Shown here piece after piece: positions 45,822-56,651 of a DNA stretch of 64,000 nt. Position 1 is the first letter of the stretch. Each line of letters opens with the position of its first letter. The stretch is from Oncomelania hupensis (lineage: Eukaryota > Mollusca > Gastropoda > Littorinimorpha > Pomatiopsidae). The stretch covers positions 68,800,604 through 68,864,603 of the forward strand of contig CM072517.1 in NCBI GenBank assembly GCA_036898135.1. The letters run 5' to 3'. The translations under genes were made by a program, and so were the position numbers. Under the pieces are notes generated by a model, which was not told where the DNA came from, did not search any database, and saw only the letters and a list, made by a program, of their open reading frames with translations.

Positions 45822-45837
45822 TGGTGGAGATGCAGGG
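45822..45837 (+). other. Primer binding site, tRNA-Ala type
   Basis: TGGTGGAGATGCAGGG, 2 bp after the LTR, complements the tRNA-Ala 3' end (…GGCATCTCCA plus CCA) with one mismatch in the last bases. The tRNA identity is recalled knowledge. Confidence 0.7.
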
Positions 45838-46199
45838 TAGGTGTGAGTGTGCCCAGACGTGAAGTTGTCTTGTAATTGTCTTGTGGTGTCCGTGTGTGTG
45901 AGGCGTGACTCGGTGAGAGTGTGCACCCCAGCGGGTGGTTGGAGGGAGTCAGGTCGCTGTTTAGCGGAGGCTCACAGCCGGCCTGGGTTCGACCACACGT
46001 GAGGGAGGGGGCCATTGCACTCTCCAACCGGTTCGCTACCTCGCGGGCCAGTTTCCACTGTTTGAGTGGGAGGAGGTGGGTGATAGGTAAGGAAGATAGC
46101 TTAGTTAGGTGGGTTAGTATCTTAGGCTAGGCTAGGTAAGGTTAGGTTTTTGACTTCTTGTTGTTGTTTTTGGTGTTGTTGTTGCTTTCCTTAAGCAGG
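45838..46199 (+). other. Leader of element B
   Basis: Untranslated region between PBS and the gag-pol ATG; GT-rich near 46140-46190. No separate gene. Confidence 0.6.
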
Positions 46200-49100
46200 A
46201 TGGCATCGCACGAGGAGGCTGAAGGAGTGTCACCGATCGCGGCTCGTACGCGTTCTCGCGTGGGTGTCACGATGGACGAGCGGGCGACGACGTCGGCAGC
46301 GGATGCAGGAGTCACCGATCTACCTTCTGCGATCGAGCAACGGAGATCGCCGGTCAGGTCATCGCGTCGTGGGTCAGCAGACGACGAGTCGACGACGTTC
46401 GAAGCCAGAGACACAGTGAGTGATCCTTTTGTGACGGGATTTGGCGCGACTGGCGGGATGTCAGCAGGCACCGACTTCTACGGAGACCATGATCGCCTGA
46501 GCGACGCAACGAGACCGAAGAGGTTTGAGACCAATCCCTACCGTTCAGTCTACAAGGTCGAGGCGGCACCGACGCCGAGGGCAGGATTGTTCGCGGACGA
46601 GACGCCGGTGGAGAGGATCTTGAGGCTCGCCAAGCGCGAAGGGTTGAGAGGTCAGGCTGCGTTAGACTACGCGATGGACCAAGCGGCGAGGGAGATAGAG
46701 CTGATGGCGAAGGTGGGGGAGAAAGACGCAGATCGGAGGGAGAGAGAGAGAGAACGAGAGCACGAACTAGCGATGGCGCAACTTAGGTTGCAGGAAGGCG
46801 CCGGGAACCGCAGGAATCGTCAACCCGAGTTTGAGACGGTCAAGCTCAGGTTACCGTTTTTCGAAGACAAGGACGACCTAGAAACCTACTTGTGCCAGTT
46901 CGAGCGTTTTGCCAAGGCTCAAGACTGGAAGAAGGACACGTGGGCTATTCGCTTGGGGACCTTGCTGAAGGGGAAGGCGAGGGAAGTTTACGTTGGTTTG
47001 AACGAGGACGACTCTGCCGACTACGAGATCCTGAAGGCAGCGTTGTTGGTACGTTTCAACCTGACGGCCGAGACGTATCGGAAGAAGTTTCGCCAGCTAC
47101 GAAGGGAGCCACCGGAGACTTTCAAACAGTATCTGCGGAAGTCAGAGTTGTTCCTGGAGCGCTGGATGGGACTAGCGAACAAGAAGGCCACGTATGCGGA
47201 CTTACTAGACTTAGTGCTGATGGAGCAGATGGTCAACGGTTTGACGCCAGAGCTGGTCACGTTCGTGCGCGAGCGCAACCCAGCAACGGTCGAGGAGGCC
47301 GCGACGTTAGCGCAGCAGTACGTCGACGCCAGGGCGGGAACCAACCTACGTTTCCCACCCCGTCAACCCTTTACACCCAGGGACAAGAGCGAGGGTCGCA
47401 AGCCAGCGGGACCACGACCCAACTCGCCGGACAAGCGGGAATGCTACAGTTGCGGGCAGAAAGGGCATCTGAAGCGGAATTGCCCGAAACGCGGCGAGAG
47501 GGCTGGAGCAGCGTTGCGCGTCTTGGAGGAGGAGAAGGAGGCAGGCACGAAGAGAGACTCGCGTTTCCAGAGCCAAGTGATAGTGGAAGGGGTTCCGCTG
47601 ACGGCCATGAGGGACACGGGAGCCGATCTGATATGCTTGCGGGAAGGAGAGGTTGCCAACCTCAAGTGCACCGGACGCACGCGGCGCGTCGGATTCGCCA
47701 TTAGACAGTTGTCCAGGTCACTGCCGACGGCGTGGGTACAGTTGGAATCACCGTTCTACACCGGGAGAGTGGAGGTAGTGGTGGTACCAGACTTAACCTA
47801 CCCAGTGGTGATCGGCAACTGGGCGAGGACGGAGCAGCAATGTGATACAGCACTGCCAGTGTTCGTCGAGGAAGCAGCAGAGTGTTGCGCTGTGCAGACG
47901 CGAGCGCAGGCAGCCAAGGAGCAGGTCGCTGCAGAACCATTGGTGGTCGGACCAAGCAGGAACGTCGTCGCCACGCCGAAGGAGATTCGTCAACTGCAGT
48001 TGGAAGACGGCGAGCTTGCGAAAGTACGACAGCTAGCAGACCGGAAGGCGGGAAAGGAGAAACGAGGAAAGGGGCAAGTGGCATTTGTCTGGAAGCGGGG
48101 CCTGTTGTACCGGGAGTATACAGGACAAGACAAAGTGGATCACAGCCAGTTGGTGGTACCAGCCAAGCTTCGATCGGAGGTACTGCGCATGGGACACGAC
48201 ACACCCATGGCTGGACATCTAGGAGCCAAGCGGACTCAAGATCGAGTGTGGGCCGAGTTCTACTGGCCTGGGATGTGCCGTGACGTCAGGAGGTACTGTG
48301 CGTCGTGCGACGCGTGCCAGCGGACGACGCCGAAGGGGAGTGTCAGGAAGGTGCCACAAGGGCGGATGCCAGTGATGGAGGTACCATTTCAGAGAGTGGG
48401 CATCGACCTGATTGGACCCATACGACCAGCGTCTGAAAGGGGGCACCAGTACGTCTTGGTTACGGTGGACTTTGCTACACGGTACCCGGAGGCAATACCG
48501 TTGAAGAGGATCGACACGCCGCACGTAGCAGAAGCGTTGTGGGAAACCTGGACACGGGTGGGCATTCCGGAGGAAGTACTGTCAGACAACGGGACTCAGT
48601 TCGTCAGCGAGGTGATGAAGCAAGTACACCACCTGCTATCCGTCAAGGGGATTCGGACGACGCCGTTTCACGCCCAGTGCAACGGGTTAGTCGAACGGTT
48701 CAACGGGACGCTGAAGTCGATGCTACGACGACTATGCCAGGAGCAGCCGCGCGAGTGGGACAGGTACATCCCTGCACTGCTGTTCGCGTACCGGGAGGTG
48801 CCGCAGGAGTCACTTGGTTTTTCACCCTTCGAGTTGCTCTACGGGCGAACGGTGCGAGGACCAATGCAGGTGTTGCGACAGCTGTGGACGAAAGAAGGAC
48901 AGGACCCGGAGATGCGTACCACGGCAGAGTACGTCGTGGATCTGAGGAACCGGTTGGAGGATACTTGCCAGCTAGCCCAGGAGCATTTGCGCAAGGCGAC
49001 AACCAGGTACGCAGCGCAGTTCAACAGGAAGGCCGTGGACAGAGCGTTCAAGGCGGGAGACAAGGTACTGGTGCTGCTTTCCAGTAAGGCCAACAAGCTC

Positions 49101-50759
49101 GAGGTGGCGTGGAGGGGACCGTATGCGGTGCTGGAGCGCGTGGGCTCTTGCGACTACCGCGTCCAGGTCGGCAGAAACAGGAAGTTGTACCACGCCAACC
49201 TTCTGAAGCGCTATGTGGAACGCCGAGGGGAACCAGAGACGACGGTAGCAGTGGTGATTGACCAGGCCGAAACGGAGGGGATGTCAGACATCAGCTACCA
49301 GGGTACGGTACCACTGATACCGCTACGAGCAAGCGAAGGGCCGGGGAACGTACAGATCGACCCGACACTGTCTGCACTTCACCAAAGCCAACTACGGGAA
49401 GTGTGTCAACGGTATGCCAGTCAGCTGACGGATTTACCCCAGCGCACCACCCTGGACGAGTGCGAGGTGGTGTTGACCGACGACAGCCCTGTGCGCATAC
49501 GTCAGCATCCGCTACCATTTTCACAGATGGAAGTCGTCAAGGGTGAAGTGGAATCGATGCTGGAGTTGGGGGTTATCGAACCCTGTACATCGCCGTACAG
49601 CGCACCGATCGTGTTGGTGAGGAAGAAGAGTGGAGAGGTACGATTCTGCATCGACTACCGTGGGTTGAACAAGGTGGTCAAGTTCGATGCTGAACCACTA
49701 TCGGACATCGAGTACTTGTTCGCCAAGCTAGGGAAGGCCAAGTACCTAAGCAAGCTGGACCTCACAAAAGGGTATTGGCAGATACCTGTCAAGCAGGAAG
49801 ACCGAGACAAGACGGCGTTTACGACACCGCAGGGCCAGTTCAGATGGACCACGATGCCGTTCGGTCTGAAGACTGCAGGGGCGACTTTCTCACGCATGAT
49901 GCGGAAACTGCTACGACCACTGCACCGAGCTGACGTCGACAATTTCATGGACGACGTCATGATCGCGACCGAGACGTGGGAGCAGCATCTGCAAGCGTTG
50001 AGAGCCGTGTTTCAGAGGCTGCAGGAAGTGCATCTCGCCGCTAGACCCAGCAAGTGTTTCCTGGGATACAAGGAACTGAGCTACCTGGGCCATCAAGTGG
50101 GAGATGGAGCGATGAAGCCGGAACGAGACAAGTTGGATAAGGTGCGCCGAACGTGTCCACCGACAACCAAGAAGCAAGTCCGAGCGTTCTTGGGGTTGTG
50201 CGGATACTACAGACGATTCGTGCCACATTTCGCCGAGAGAGCACTGCCGCTGACCAACTTGACGAAAGGAGGGAAGAAGGGGGAGGTCGACTGGACGGAT
50301 GACTGCCAGAAAGCTTTCGATGACTTGAAGAGAGCGCTGACCAGTGAGCCAGTGGTCAAGTTACCGAACCTTGAGAAGGAGTTCATCCTGAGGACCGACG
50401 CATCCGAGCAAGGGCTAGGAGCTGCTCTGATGCAAGAAACCGGTGAGGGTGTGCAACCGGTAGGGTTTGCCAGCAAGAAGCTGCTGCCGGCAGAGCGAAA
50501 CTACTCCACCATTGAGAAGGAGTGTTTGGCAGTTGTGTGGGCAGTACAACGTTTCGAACCATACCTGTTTGGACGGCACTTTTGGCTGGAGACAGACCAT
50601 CGACCGCTGCAGTACCTGCAGAGAACGCACCTCAACAGTGCCAGACTCACTCGGTGGGCTATGCAGTTGCAGGCGTACGTCTTCACAGTGCGACCAATTC
50701 CAGGGAGAGACAACATTGAAGCGGATTTCCTCAGCAGATCTGACCCTGTGGAAGTTTAA
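46200..50759 (+). CDS. Gag-pol polyprotein of element B, order gag-PR-IN-RT-RH
   Basis: A single open frame of 1519 residues from the ATG at 46200 (CAGGATGGCATCG); codons before it lack an ATG. Gag has an Arg/Glu-rich segment (residues ~180-200) and a capsid domain (FETVKLRLPFF to YVDARAG). The CCHC knuckle CYSCGQKGHLKRNC is at ~415 and the protease motif MRDTGADL at ~470. Integrase zinc motif HDTPMAGH…CASCDAC is at ~665-705 and its core D (IDLIGPI ~735), D (SDNGTQF ~796) and E (GLVERFNG ~831) are D35E-spaced, with a WRGPYAV GPY tail at ~975. RT follows: FCIDYRGLNK, SKLDLTKGYWQI, FGLKTAGATFSRMM, FMDD at ~1248. RNase H has RTDASEQG at ~1399 and ends IEADFLSRSDPVEV. No stop or shift. It would copy RNA and integrate cDNA. 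Gag and pol share one frame, unlike the large Gypsy element. Confidence 0.95.
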   Translation: MASHEEAEGVSPIAARTRSRVGVTMDERATTSAADAGVTDLPSAIEQRRSPVRSSRRGSADDESTTFEARDTVSDPFVTGFGATGGMSAGTDFYGDHDRLSDATRPKRFETNPYRSVYKVEAAPTPRAGLFADETPVERILRLAKREGLRGQAALDYAMDQAAREIELMAKVGEKDADRREREREREHELAMAQLRLQEGAGNRRNRQPEFETVKLRLPFFEDKDDLETYLCQFERFAKAQDWKKDTWAIRLGTLLKGKAREVYVGLNEDDSADYEILKAALLVRFNLTAETYRKKFRQLRREPPETFKQYLRKSELFLERWMGLANKKATYADLLDLVLMEQMVNGLTPELVTFVRERNPATVEEAATLAQQYVDARAGTNLRFPPRQPFTPRDKSEGRKPAGPRPNSPDKRECYSCGQKGHLKRNCPKRGERAGAALRVLEEEKEAGTKRDSRFQSQVIVEGVPLTAMRDTGADLICLREGEVANLKCTGRTRRVGFAIRQLSRSLPTAWVQLESPFYTGRVEVVVVPDLTYPVVIGNWARTEQQCDTALPVFVEEAAECCAVQTRAQAAKEQVAAEPLVVGPSRNVVATPKEIRQLQLEDGELAKVRQLADRKAGKEKRGKGQVAFVWKRGLLYREYTGQDKVDHSQLVVPAKLRSEVLRMGHDTPMAGHLGAKRTQDRVWAEFYWPGMCRDVRRYCASCDACQRTTPKGSVRKVPQGRMPVMEVPFQRVGIDLIGPIRPASERGHQYVLVTVDFATRYPEAIPLKRIDTPHVAEALWETWTRVGIPEEVLSDNGTQFVSEVMKQVHHLLSVKGIRTTPFHAQCNGLVERFNGTLKSMLRRLCQEQPREWDRYIPALLFAYREVPQESLGFSPFELLYGRTVRGPMQVLRQLWTKEGQDPEMRTTAEYVVDLRNRLEDTCQLAQEHLRKATTRYAAQFNRKAVDRAFKAGDKVLVLLSSKANKLEVAWRGPYAVLERVGSCDYRVQVGRNRKLYHANLLKRYVERRGEPETTVAVVIDQAETEGMSDISYQGTVPLIPLRASEGPGNVQIDPTLSALHQSQLREVCQRYASQLTDLPQRTTLDECEVVLTDDSPVRIRQHPLPFSQMEVVKGEVESMLELGVIEPCTSPYSAPIVLVRKKSGEVRFCIDYRGLNKVVKFDAEPLSDIEYLFAKLGKAKYLSKLDLTKGYWQIPVKQEDRDKTAFTTPQGQFRWTTMPFGLKTAGATFSRMMRKLLRPLHRADVDNFMDDVMIATETWEQHLQALRAVFQRLQEVHLAARPSKCFLGYKELSYLGHQVGDGAMKPERDKLDKVRRTCPPTTKKQVRAFLGLCGYYRRFVPHFAERALPLTNLTKGGKKGEVDWTDDCQKAFDDLKRALTSEPVVKLPNLEKEFILRTDASEQGLGAALMQETGEGVQPVGFASKKLLPAERNYSTIEKECLAVVWAVQRFEPYLFGRHFWLETDHRPLQYLQRTHLNSARLTRWAMQLQAYVFTVRPIPGRDNIEADFLSRSDPVEV

Positions 50760-50787
50760 GTTTTGAACTCTCCGTAGGTTCGTCTTG

Positions 50788-50798
50788 GGAGGGGGGTG
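50788..50798 (+). other. Polypurine tract of element B
   Basis: GGAGGGGGGTG directly before the 3' LTR at 50799. Confidence 0.8.
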
Positions 50799-52487
50799 TG
50801 TCACAGGGCAGCCCGTGAAGAAAGCCATGTAGTCTGTGTGTGAAGAGTATAAGGGCGGGGGTGGTACTGCGTGTTGCCGTATTCGTGATTATTGTTGTCT
50901 CGGGAGCGTGCAAAGCATGGTAAACAGCATACGCCGGTTAGGCCAGGTTAGGAATTTGCTCACTATCGTCAGAACGTGTTTGTCAGCAGTACAGTGTAGA
51001 CGGTGTTTGTCTAGTGCTCTGTGGTTTTTGCTGTGTTCTGGAATTAGGGTGGGACGGGTATTAACGAATAATAATATCTGGTTCCGAGAAGGATACTAGT
51101 TTAAAGATTGCAAATTTCTGAAGTGATACGCTCAGTTGGAGTGCAGCTGTAGAAAAGCAAGTCCGTGGTAGTGTGGTAGGTAGTATCGAGGTATTGTCTA
51201 CTACGGGAACTACACACTACCGGATTACCCTAATTGGATGTACTTTCGTAGGTGGGCAGTGGAGAAGGGCTACGGGGTGCAATTACATGCGAACCGTTGG
51301 GTGAGTGGATGGTGGTTTTTCCTTACTGTGCCAATAACCAAGGGCCGGCTGTTGGGGTGTTGAATGATAGCTGGTACGTAAGGGTAAGGAAGGATGAGAA
51401 AGATTGCACTGAGGAGAGGCAGAAGAAAGGAAGAGAGCGTCGGAAGGAGGGAGAATGAGGGAGAAGAAAGGGGGTGGAGTGTGATGAAGCTAGGATGGAA
51501 GTGGTTGCTGTTGTTGTCGTTGGGGATGCTTGATATGAATAATGTGTTGATGGTTATTTGTATTCATTTGCAGCATCGTTCATTCCAGGCATTCATGATT
51601 TCATTGAATTGTATAATATGTATTTGATTCAAGTGACGATAACAGTAGAAAGCGAGAGAGAGTCAAGGACAGGGGAAATAGACTGCAGTTGGACCCCTCA
51701 AGTGGCAGAAGTTTAGTGGAGTAGCTAGTGAGAGTGGGGGGGGTAAGTGTGTGGAGGGAGGGGGACAGAATCGAGAACATGACATTTACGATGCGACAAG
51801 CATGTTACAGGTTCGTCGAGGATTGTCGTTGAGGATTGAATTCGAGTTCGAAGTTCGCAGCTCAACGTTCGTCAATCCGCCAGTTCGTCGCTGGAAAACG
51901 CAAGGCAGCAACGACGACGACACTTGGTCAAGTGGACCAAACATCATCAGCATCGCCATCTGTTATTGTCCACGCGTCCCCTGTTATCAGCGCCATCATC
52001 ATCACTTCAACATCATCGTCAGTGGCGACCACGGGTGGCAACGCTCCTTCGTTTGGACGTCAACGGAAGGGGGCGAGAACGTTGGAGGAGACTTTACCAG
52101 GGACTGCATTTCGCCAGGTGGGCCCGTTTTGTGTTGTCCCTCTCCTTCACAACCCCCCCTGTCTGTGTGTGAACACGTGCCTCGGACTTTGGCTGTGCAC
52201 GTTCGATTTGAGGACGTTGGTCGATTAGCGACCCCCGATCACCCACGAACCATTGCATCGTTCCATTGACCCATTGATTGTTTCATTACCATTTCTTCGT
52301 TTCATGTGTAAATGTTGTATGTGTATGAGTGTGTGGTATGAATGAATAAATAGCTTGAAAGTTGTATATTATTTGTTGTGTTTTTCATCCCTTCACGTCT
52401 GCGGGAAATCGCCATTCTGTCTGGGTTGTCTGCGTGTGTAAGGTGTTTGTTTGTGGCGTCTGCCCAGGGGGAGTCGTGGCGGTGACA
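50799..52487 (+). repeat. 3' LTR of element B
   Basis: 1689 bp. It differs from the 5' LTR at about four bases and in a G run (8 against 11) and a C run (7 against 8). Confidence 0.95.
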
Positions 52488-52881
52488 CACAGCAACCTGA
52501 TTTGGGTCAAGGTCCAAGTAAAGAAATTTCTTCCTTGGACTTGCAACTAAAGGATGATACAACAAAACAATATACTGTTCCTGAATCAATTATGGAAGGT
52601 TGGGACTCTGAAACATTAAAAAATGCTCAGCTGTTGGATGAAAATATTTCTCCTATTTATCAAGCTAAAGAACAGAATGATGAACGACCGACTTGGAATT
52701 CAATTTCGCATCAATGTGCTGAACTTAAAGCATTGTGGGCTGCATGGGATCGATTAATATTACACCAAGGTGTGTTATATAGACGCTGTATAGAAAATGG
52801 TCTAGAATTTCTACAGATTGTAGTTCCCGCAACGCTTCGGAAGTCAGTGATGAAATACTGCCATGATATTCCCACTGCTGG
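52488..52881 (+). pseudogene. Large Gypsy element: RNase H-integrase linker and start of the IN zinc motif
   Basis: Resumes the frame left at 44126 (EETQ then QPDLGQGPS). It runs through LDENISPIYQAKEQND and LILHQGVLYRR to MKYCHDIPTAG, where the first His of the HHCC motif lies. The LINE at 52882 interrupts before the second His. Confidence 0.88.
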
Positions 52882-54039
52882 CCTGTTGCTCTCACATCTC
52901 TTGTGATGAAAACTCTTGAAAAAATTATCAAGGCTCTGGTTTTGAGTGCGACTGAAAAGTTTCTTGACCCGTTGCAGTTTGCTTACCGGGCTGGTAGGGG
53001 GGTGGAGGACGCCAAGCTGTTCATCTTAAATACTCTGTACAAGCATCTAGAAAAACCAAAGGCACACGCACGCCTCGTTTTTGCAGATTTTTCTTCTGCA
53101 TTTAATACCATGCAACCACATATTCTGGCGAAAAGATTGATTGAGGATTTTAGGCTTTCTGACCAACTTGTTTTGTGGATCTTGGATTTTCTGGTTGATA
53201 GACAGCAGAGAGTTTGTGTTAATGGTTGTTTTTCTGATATTGCTGTCACATATACAGGGAGTCCTCAGGGATGTGTGTTATCTCCCCTGCTTTTTATTTT
53301 GTACACTGACAGCTGCAGAAGTACCCAAGAGTGTAGGTTTTTAGTTAAATTTTCAGATGACTCTGCCTTGTTGTCTCTTTTTCAGGGCCCGGAAAACGAT
53401 CATGGTCTTGCCCTTTCTGATTTTGTTAACTGGTGCGATAATAATTTTTTGGAAATGAACGTGTCTAAAACAAAAGAAATGCTTTTTGATTTTAGGACAG
53501 TGAAGGATGATGTCCGTCCATGTGTTATTCATGGTGAAGATGTGGAAGTTGTTGACACATATAATTATTTGGGTACAGTTTTTGATAGTCAGCTGAAATT
53601 TGATGTCAACACCCACAGTCTTGTCAAACGTGGTCAGCAAAGAATGTATCTTCTTAGGAAACTAAAATCCTTCTCTGTAAACACAAAGATCCTCAGTTTG
53701 TTTTACCAGTCTTTTATAGAAAGTTTGCTGACTTTTTCTTTTATCTGTTGGTTTCACGGTCTGACTCTGAAGGATAGGAACAGCCTGAATAGCATAGTCA
53801 ATGTCTGCTCAAAGATTATTGGAGTTAGGCAGAGAGATCTTTCTTCTTTCTGTGATCAGCAGATCTTACGGAAAACCGGGAGCATCATTAATAGTCATCA
53901 GGAACATTGTTTGAAACCCGAGTTCACACTGTTGCCATCCAGACGCCGATATGCTATGCCCATCTGTAAGGGAAATCGGCGTTCTAAATCTTTTATTCCC
54001 AGTGCAATCCGACTACTTAATAGTACTAACCGCTTTTAG
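52882..54039 (+). CDS. LINE reverse transcriptase, truncated at the N-terminus
   Basis: Target-primed RT without its endonuclease. Motifs: QFAYRAGRGVEDAKL, FADFSSAFNTMQPH (catalytic Asp in ADFSSAFN), SPQGCVLSPLLFILYT, and KFSDDSALLSLF, where the usual FADD reads FSDD. It also has NVSKTKEMLFDFR, then the thumb and C-terminal region to LNSTNRF and stop. The frame is open for 386 codons, consistent with a fairly recent insertion. It has no start of its own; the first internal ATG is at about 52906. Confidence 0.82.
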   Translation, partial: PVALTSLVMKTLEKIIKALVLSATEKFLDPLQFAYRAGRGVEDAKLFILNTLYKHLEKPKAHARLVFADFSSAFNTMQPHILAKRLIEDFRLSDQLVLWILDFLVDRQQRVCVNGCFSDIAVTYTGSPQGCVLSPLLFILYTDSCRSTQECRFLVKFSDDSALLSLFQGPENDHGLALSDFVNWCDNNFLEMNVSKTKEMLFDFRTVKDDVRPCVIHGEDVEVVDTYNYLGTVFDSQLKFDVNTHSLVKRGQQRMYLLRKLKSFSVNTKILSLFYQSFIESLLTFSFICWFHGLTLKDRNSLNSIVNVCSKIIGVRQRDLSSFCDQQILRKTGSIINSHQEHCLKPEFTLLPSRRRYAMPICKGNRRSKSFIPSAIRLLNSTNRF

Positions 54040-54345
54040 TTTTCGGCACTTTGGGGATCTTATTTGTTATATAGTGAGAGTCTCCCTTTAGTGTCTATGT
54101 GTACTGGCTGCACTTTTTAATCAACTTGTTGAATTTTGTTGACTTTTGTGATATCACTTGTGATCTTGATTCGCGTGTGTGTGCTTGTGTGATGTGTTTT
54201 TATGTATTTCTTTCTTTCTTTTTTTTTTTTTTTTTTCAAAAATGGTTTATGATACATTTTTTGAGTTTCTTTATGCTGCCTCATAAACTTATAATGTAAT
54301 TGCCCTTTGGGATGAATAAAGTTGTATTGTATTGTATTGTATTGG
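52882..54345 (+). mobile_element. 5'-truncated LINE (Rex1/CR1-like) inside integrase
   Basis: Begins inside the RT fingers (PVALTSLVMKTLEK, normally preceded by YR), continues to the ORF end at 54039, a 3' UTR with GAATAAAG and a (TTGTA)n tail (about 54320-54344). The host sequence continues as GG then TCACTTTTGTGC. Only TGG can be called duplicated at the junctions. Clade by eye. Confidence 0.85.
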
Positions 54346-55388
54346 TCACTTTTGTGCTGATAAGGTTCTGAAACAGATGAAAAAGATATTTTATTGGCCA
54401 AAAATGCGTGAAAATCTGGAACATTTTTGTACAGCAATGTGATTGTTGTGCATCTAAAAAGACTCCTAAAAGCAAGTCTCATGCTCCGTTGGGTTGTTAT
54501 GCTGTTGGTGAACCTATGGAACGTGTTGCATTAGACATTATGGGTCCTCTACCTATCACTCATAAAGGCAACAAATATGTGCTAGTCGTCACAGATTTAT
54601 TTACAAAGTGGACAGAAGCATTTGCTATGCCTGATCAAGAGGCCCGGACAATTGCTAACATTTTTGTCAACGAGTTTGTCTGTCGGTTTGGAACGCCACT
54701 ACAAATTATTACCGACCAAGGGAGTAATTTTGAAAGTAGCATCTTCAAAGAAATGTGTCATCTATTACACATTGATAAAACTAGAACAACAAGCTATCAT
54801 CCACAAGCGAATGGAGGTGTGGAAAGGTTTATGAGAACACTTGCTAACATGCTAAGGATGTATTGTGAACAAAAGCAAAAGTTGTGGGACATCTACTTAC
54901 CTCAAGTTCTCATGGCTTATCGTGCTTCAGAGCATAGTACTACACAACTTACACCCAATATGATGGTGTTTGGCCGTGAAATTACGTTACCTGTGGAAGC
55001 TGTTATCCAGCGCCCAAAGGAGATCCAGCCAGATCAATCAATACCTGAGTATGTCCAGAATCTACAGTCAAAATTGTCAGAAGCTCATGAAATAGCCAGG
55101 AAAAACATCAAGAAAAGATCAACTTACCAGAAACGATATTATGACCTTCATGCCAGGAAACGCGCCTTTACTCCAGGACAATTGGTGTGGTTGTTTGAAC
55201 CCAGTCGTTCAGTGGGAATTTGCCAGAAGTTAGTTCGCCGTTGGAAAGGTCCATACCTTGTAACAAAGAAAGTGGATGATCTGACATATATGTTGAAGAA
55301 AACTGCGAAGTCAATTCCTAAAGCTTATCACATTGACAGATTAATGCCATATAAGGGTATTAATATACCCAGGTGGATGAACAACTAA
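54346..55388 (+). pseudogene. Integrase of the large Gypsy element
   Basis: After the LINE the zinc motif resumes (HFCADKVLKQMKKIFYWPKM). A one-base shift near 54420-54435 separates it from QQCDCCASKK, which holds the CxxC pair. The catalytic core is complete: ALDIMGPL, ITDQGSNF and GGVERFMR with D35E spacing. The C-terminal domain has HARKRAFTPGQLVWLF and RRWKGPYLV, ending at 55388 (IPRWMNN). Integrase joins the cDNA to the genome. Gene lost through the LINE insertion and the frameshift. Confidence 0.9.
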
Positions 55389-55843
55389 TAAACATGCAGG
55401 CTTCCATTGATACTACAGACTTTGTGTACTTCAAGCTTATAATTTTTCAGCTGGATTGATTATTATATTTAGTATGTGTGTATTTAGTAACAAGGCGAAA
55501 CTAAATATTGTGACTTGAATTAAACGGAAGATCAACAGAACACTATAAAAGAATATACAATCAAAAACTTATTCTTCTACATAACTGATGCCTACCTAAT
55601 GCTCTGACAGTCACAGTTTAGTGTTTTGTGAGTAGATCTATAGTCTACCACTGTGCCGGAAACTTTCTTGACTCTGTGATGGCCTTGAAATTTTTTTTTT
55701 CTTTTCTACTGTGAAGACAAATTACGTCATACAGTTTCTAGGAATGTAACAAGATGGCTAAGCTATATGAACATGAACTGGATAACCTAAACATGAACAC
55801 TTCTTATTTATGTTTGCTATAAATTTATGCTACACAAATTGGT

Positions 55844-55918
<75 letters not shown>

Positions 55919-55956
55919 TAAAAAAGAAATAAAATAAAATTAGCAACAAGATGAAA

Positions 55957-56007
<51 letters not shown>

Positions 56008-56651
56008 ACTAGTAATTTAAATAAATATTATATTAAGTGCAGCTTAGCTGTGTAAATAACCAATCATCAGTTCTGCATAACAAGAAAATTGTTGACCTTA
56101 AGAATATGGAGAAGTTCAGTTTCTTTCTTTTAGTTCCGTGTTTGGGGCATGATCAGGGTGTCTCCACGGTATATTTTATTTCCGATTGACCGAAGCCCAG
56201 TCGGCTTATTATTTGTTTCGGGATTTATCGATAATCTCAAACTTTGGCTTCTCGCTTAGTTGGTGTCTGATGGACCGTCGACAAGATATTAGAAAAACCA
56301 ATTGAGTGATTTAGCCATTGACCATTTCTGCAATTGACGACGCTCACTTTCAGGTCGCGGGCTAAGGTGTGCGATAGATTGGTAAAGCTGGTTGTAGAAT
56401 GGATTTTAGTGTCCGTAGGTTCTCCGTTTGAAACTTAGGGCACGGAATTTTGTTCGTTCTATCACTTATTTCCAGTTAGTAAACACTGCGTTTACTGTGG
56501 AAATAACTGAAGGACCTTTCCCTTGATGGTACTGGATGCCTTGATTGGCTATGGGGAAAGAAGTATTTATATTTTAATTCATAATTACTTCTGGTCAACA
56601 AGTAGAGATATAGATAAGACTTACCGGAACGTTCTTGTATTGCAGAACAAG
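55389..56651 (+). other. Spacer between integrase and ORF3, with two microsatellites
   Basis: (AAT)n at about 55847-55914 and (AAAT)n at about 55953-56008. Otherwise AT-rich without motifs. The end (TTCTTGTATTGCAG, 56632-56645) looks like a splice acceptor just before the ORF3 ATG. Confidence 0.6.

Larger units (their letters stand above)
44127..52487 (+). mobile_element. Gmr1-type Ty3/Gypsy LTR retrotransposon B, complete
   Basis: 8361 bp between CACAG duplications (44122-44126 and 52488-52492). LTRs of 1693 and 1689 bp have TGTCACAGGG and GGCGGTGACA ends. The PBS is tRNA-Ala-like, one ORF encodes gag-PR-IN-RT-RH, and a G-rich PPT precedes the 3' LTR. The two LTRs differ by about four substitutions plus homopolymer-length changes that I can find, so it is young and potentially active. 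The IN-before-RT order defines the Gmr1 type. GC content is clearly above that of the Gypsy element it sits in. Confidence 0.95.

Noticed and set aside
46892..47704. 270-codon frame overlapping gag-pol of element B
   Set aside because: Shadow frame of a GC-rich real ORF; Gly/Arg/Glu-rich with no domain, while the other frame carries all motifs.
56523..56651. Longer start for ORF3
   Set aside because: The upstream 42-43 residues have no motif, and the splice-acceptor-like site lies between them and the ATG at 56652.
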